From positions 1-7,458 of the forward strand of contig CALLZQ010000129.1 of the NCBI GenBank assembly GCA_937858255.1: a DNA stretch of 7,458 bases, written 5' to 3'. Each line of letters opens with the position of its first letter. Positions within the stretch are counted from its first letter, which is position 1. Position numbers and translations under genes: made by a program. Below the pieces are notes generated by a model. It saw only the letters and a program-made list of their open reading frames with translations. It did no database searches and was not told the origin of the DNA. Shown piece by piece: positions 6,537-7,458 of the stretch. Source of the stretch: an uncultured Tabrizicola sp. Lineage in GTDB: Bacteria > Pseudomonadota > Alphaproteobacteria > Rhodobacterales > Rhodobacteraceae.

Positions 6537-7458
6537 ATGAATCGCTTTGTCATCGCTGTCACCGCCGCCCTGATGGCTGCCGCTCCGGCAGCCTGGGCTG
6601 GTGTGACCGAAGAAGACCTGGCCAATGACGCCACCACTGTAGGCGATGTCGTGACCAACGGCATGGGCCGCAACCTTCAGCGCTTTAGCCCGCTGGAGAC
6701 GCTGAACAAGGACAATGTGAAGAACCTGGTTCCGGCCTGGGCTTTCAGCCTTGGCGGTGAAAAGCAGCGCGGGCAGGAAACTCAGCCGCTGGTCTATGAT
6801 GGCGTGATGTATATCACCGGCTCGTATTCGCGCCTCTATGCGATCGACGTGAAGACCGGCAAGGAACTCTGGCAGTATGACGCCCGTCTGCCCGAAGGCA
6901 TTCTGCCCTGCTGCGACGTGATCAACCGTGGCGCCGCGCTTTATGGCGACAACATCTATTTCGGGACGCTCGACGCCCGCATCGTGGCGCTGAACGCCAA
7001 GACCGGCGATGTGGTCTGGAACAAGAAGATCGCCGAGTACAAGGAAGGCTATTCCTACACTGCCGCGCCGCTGATCGTGAACGGTCTGGTCATCACCGGC
7101 AACTCGGGCGGTGAATTCGGCATCGTCGGCGAAGTGCAGGCCCGTGATGCCAATACCGGCGATCTGGTCTGGACCCGCCCGGTGATCGAAGGCCACATGG
7201 GCACGCTGAACGGTCAGGAATCGACCATGACCGGGACGCTGAACGCGACCTGGCCGGGCGATCTGTGGAAGACCAGCGGCGGCGCCACCTGGCTGGGCGG
7301 TTCCTATGACATCGACACCAACACGTTGGTGTTCGGTACGGGCAACCCCGCGCCGTGGAACAGCCACCTGCGCAATGCCGGTGCGCCCACCGAAGGCAAT
7401 GTCGGCGACAACCTCTATGCCGCCAGCCGCCTTGGCATCGACCCGGCAACGGGTGAGA
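6537..7458 (+). CDS. exaA: PQQ-dependent alcohol dehydrogenase, ExaA-like (partial, runs off the end)
   Basis: The first 307 residues of a periplasmic quinoprotein alcohol dehydrogenase; the family is usually about 590-620 residues, so roughly half is visible. The signal peptide [21 protein letters not shown] is likely cut after residue 21. The eight-bladed propeller then begins with [25 protein letters not shown], and tryptophan-docking-like repeats follow at about 97-115, 144-163 and 199-213 (e.g. [26 protein letters not shown]). The vicinal cysteines Cys125-Cys126 ([10 protein letters not shown]) form the ring contacting PQQ, Glu193 in GNSGGEFG is the expected metal ligand, and GNPAPWN (269-275) supplies the Asn ligand. 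The stretch around [10 protein letters not shown] and [19 protein letters not shown] recalls Pseudomonas quinoprotein ethanol dehydrogenase more than methanol-specific MxaF or XoxF. The catalytic Asp and the residue that separates calcium from lanthanide enzymes lie beyond the window. Confidence 0.93.
   Translation, partial: MNRFVIAVTAALMAAAPAAWAGVTEEDLANDATTVGDVVTNGMGRNLQRFSPLETLNKDNVKNLVPAWAFSLGGEKQRGQETQPLVYDGVMYITGSYSRLYAIDVKTGKELWQYDARLPEGILPCCDVINRGAALYGDNIYFGTLDARIVALNAKTGDVVWNKKIAEYKEGYSYTAAPLIVNGLVITGNSGGEFGIVGEVQARDANTGDLVWTRPVIEGHMGTLNGQESTMTGTLNATWPGDLWKTSGGATWLGGSYDIDTNTLVFGTGNPAPWNSHLRNAGAPTEGNVGDNLYAASRLGIDPATGE

Noticed and set aside
6319..6540. Possible small gene of 73 codons (TTG start) in the cytochrome-dehydrogenase gap
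   Set aside because: It has a weak start without a ribosome-binding site, an Arg/Pro-rich composition and overlap with the dehydrogenase ribosome-binding site. More likely untranslated leader or promoter.
6336..7367. Minus-strand open frame of 343 codons opposite the PQQ dehydrogenase
   Set aside because: The plus strand encodes an unmistakable quinoprotein dehydrogenase here; the antisense text matches no family I recognise.

Overview
The window looks like chromosomal DNA from an alphaproteobacterium, most likely a Rhodobacterales member (Rhodobacter/Paracoccus/Roseobacter type). This rests on the high G+C, the strong G/C third-position preference, the glycogen-operon-like start, and the style of the PQQ alcohol dehydrogenase and class I cytochrome. 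The genus is inference; no rRNA or other phylogenetic marker is present.

Layout. Positions 1-191 hold the tail of an upstream gene, probably the glycogen debranching enzyme glgX, whose TGA overlaps the pgm start codon (ATGA). Phosphoglucomutase (pgm, 188-1813) therefore looks like the last gene of a glycogen operon, and a GC-rich hairpin (1846-1879) follows it. Next is a non-pyrrolysine MttB-family methyltransferase (1909-3438), then a small exported Sel1-repeat protein (3510-4040). Convergent to it, only 3 bp away, is a minus-strand pair made of a NitT/TauT-type periplasmic binding protein (5642-4674) and an ABC ATPase (4667-4044). No permease gene lies in the window. Divergent from that pair are an exported class I cytochrome c (5841-6233) and, after a 303-bp gap, the first 307 codons of an ExaA-like PQQ-dependent alcohol dehydrogenase (from 6537, running off the end).

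Function. The right half reads as a periplasmic alcohol-oxidation module: a PQQ dehydrogenase, a small cytochrome c that probably accepts its electrons, and an ABC uptake pair plus a Sel1 protein of unknown but possibly accessory role. The MttB homologue suggests that methylated (quaternary) amine metabolism is nearby, but its usual corrinoid partner is absent.

Regulation. A 10-bp element, CTACGACYAT or a close relative, lies upstream of all four transcription units of the right half (Sel1, binding protein/ATPase, cytochrome, dehydrogenase). It occurs twice in tandem in the divergent intergenic region, and that region also holds a perfect FNR/FnrL-type palindrome, TTGACCTGCGTCAA. These elements are the most informative non-coding features here. 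No RNA gene, CRISPR array, insertion sequence or phage feature was seen.
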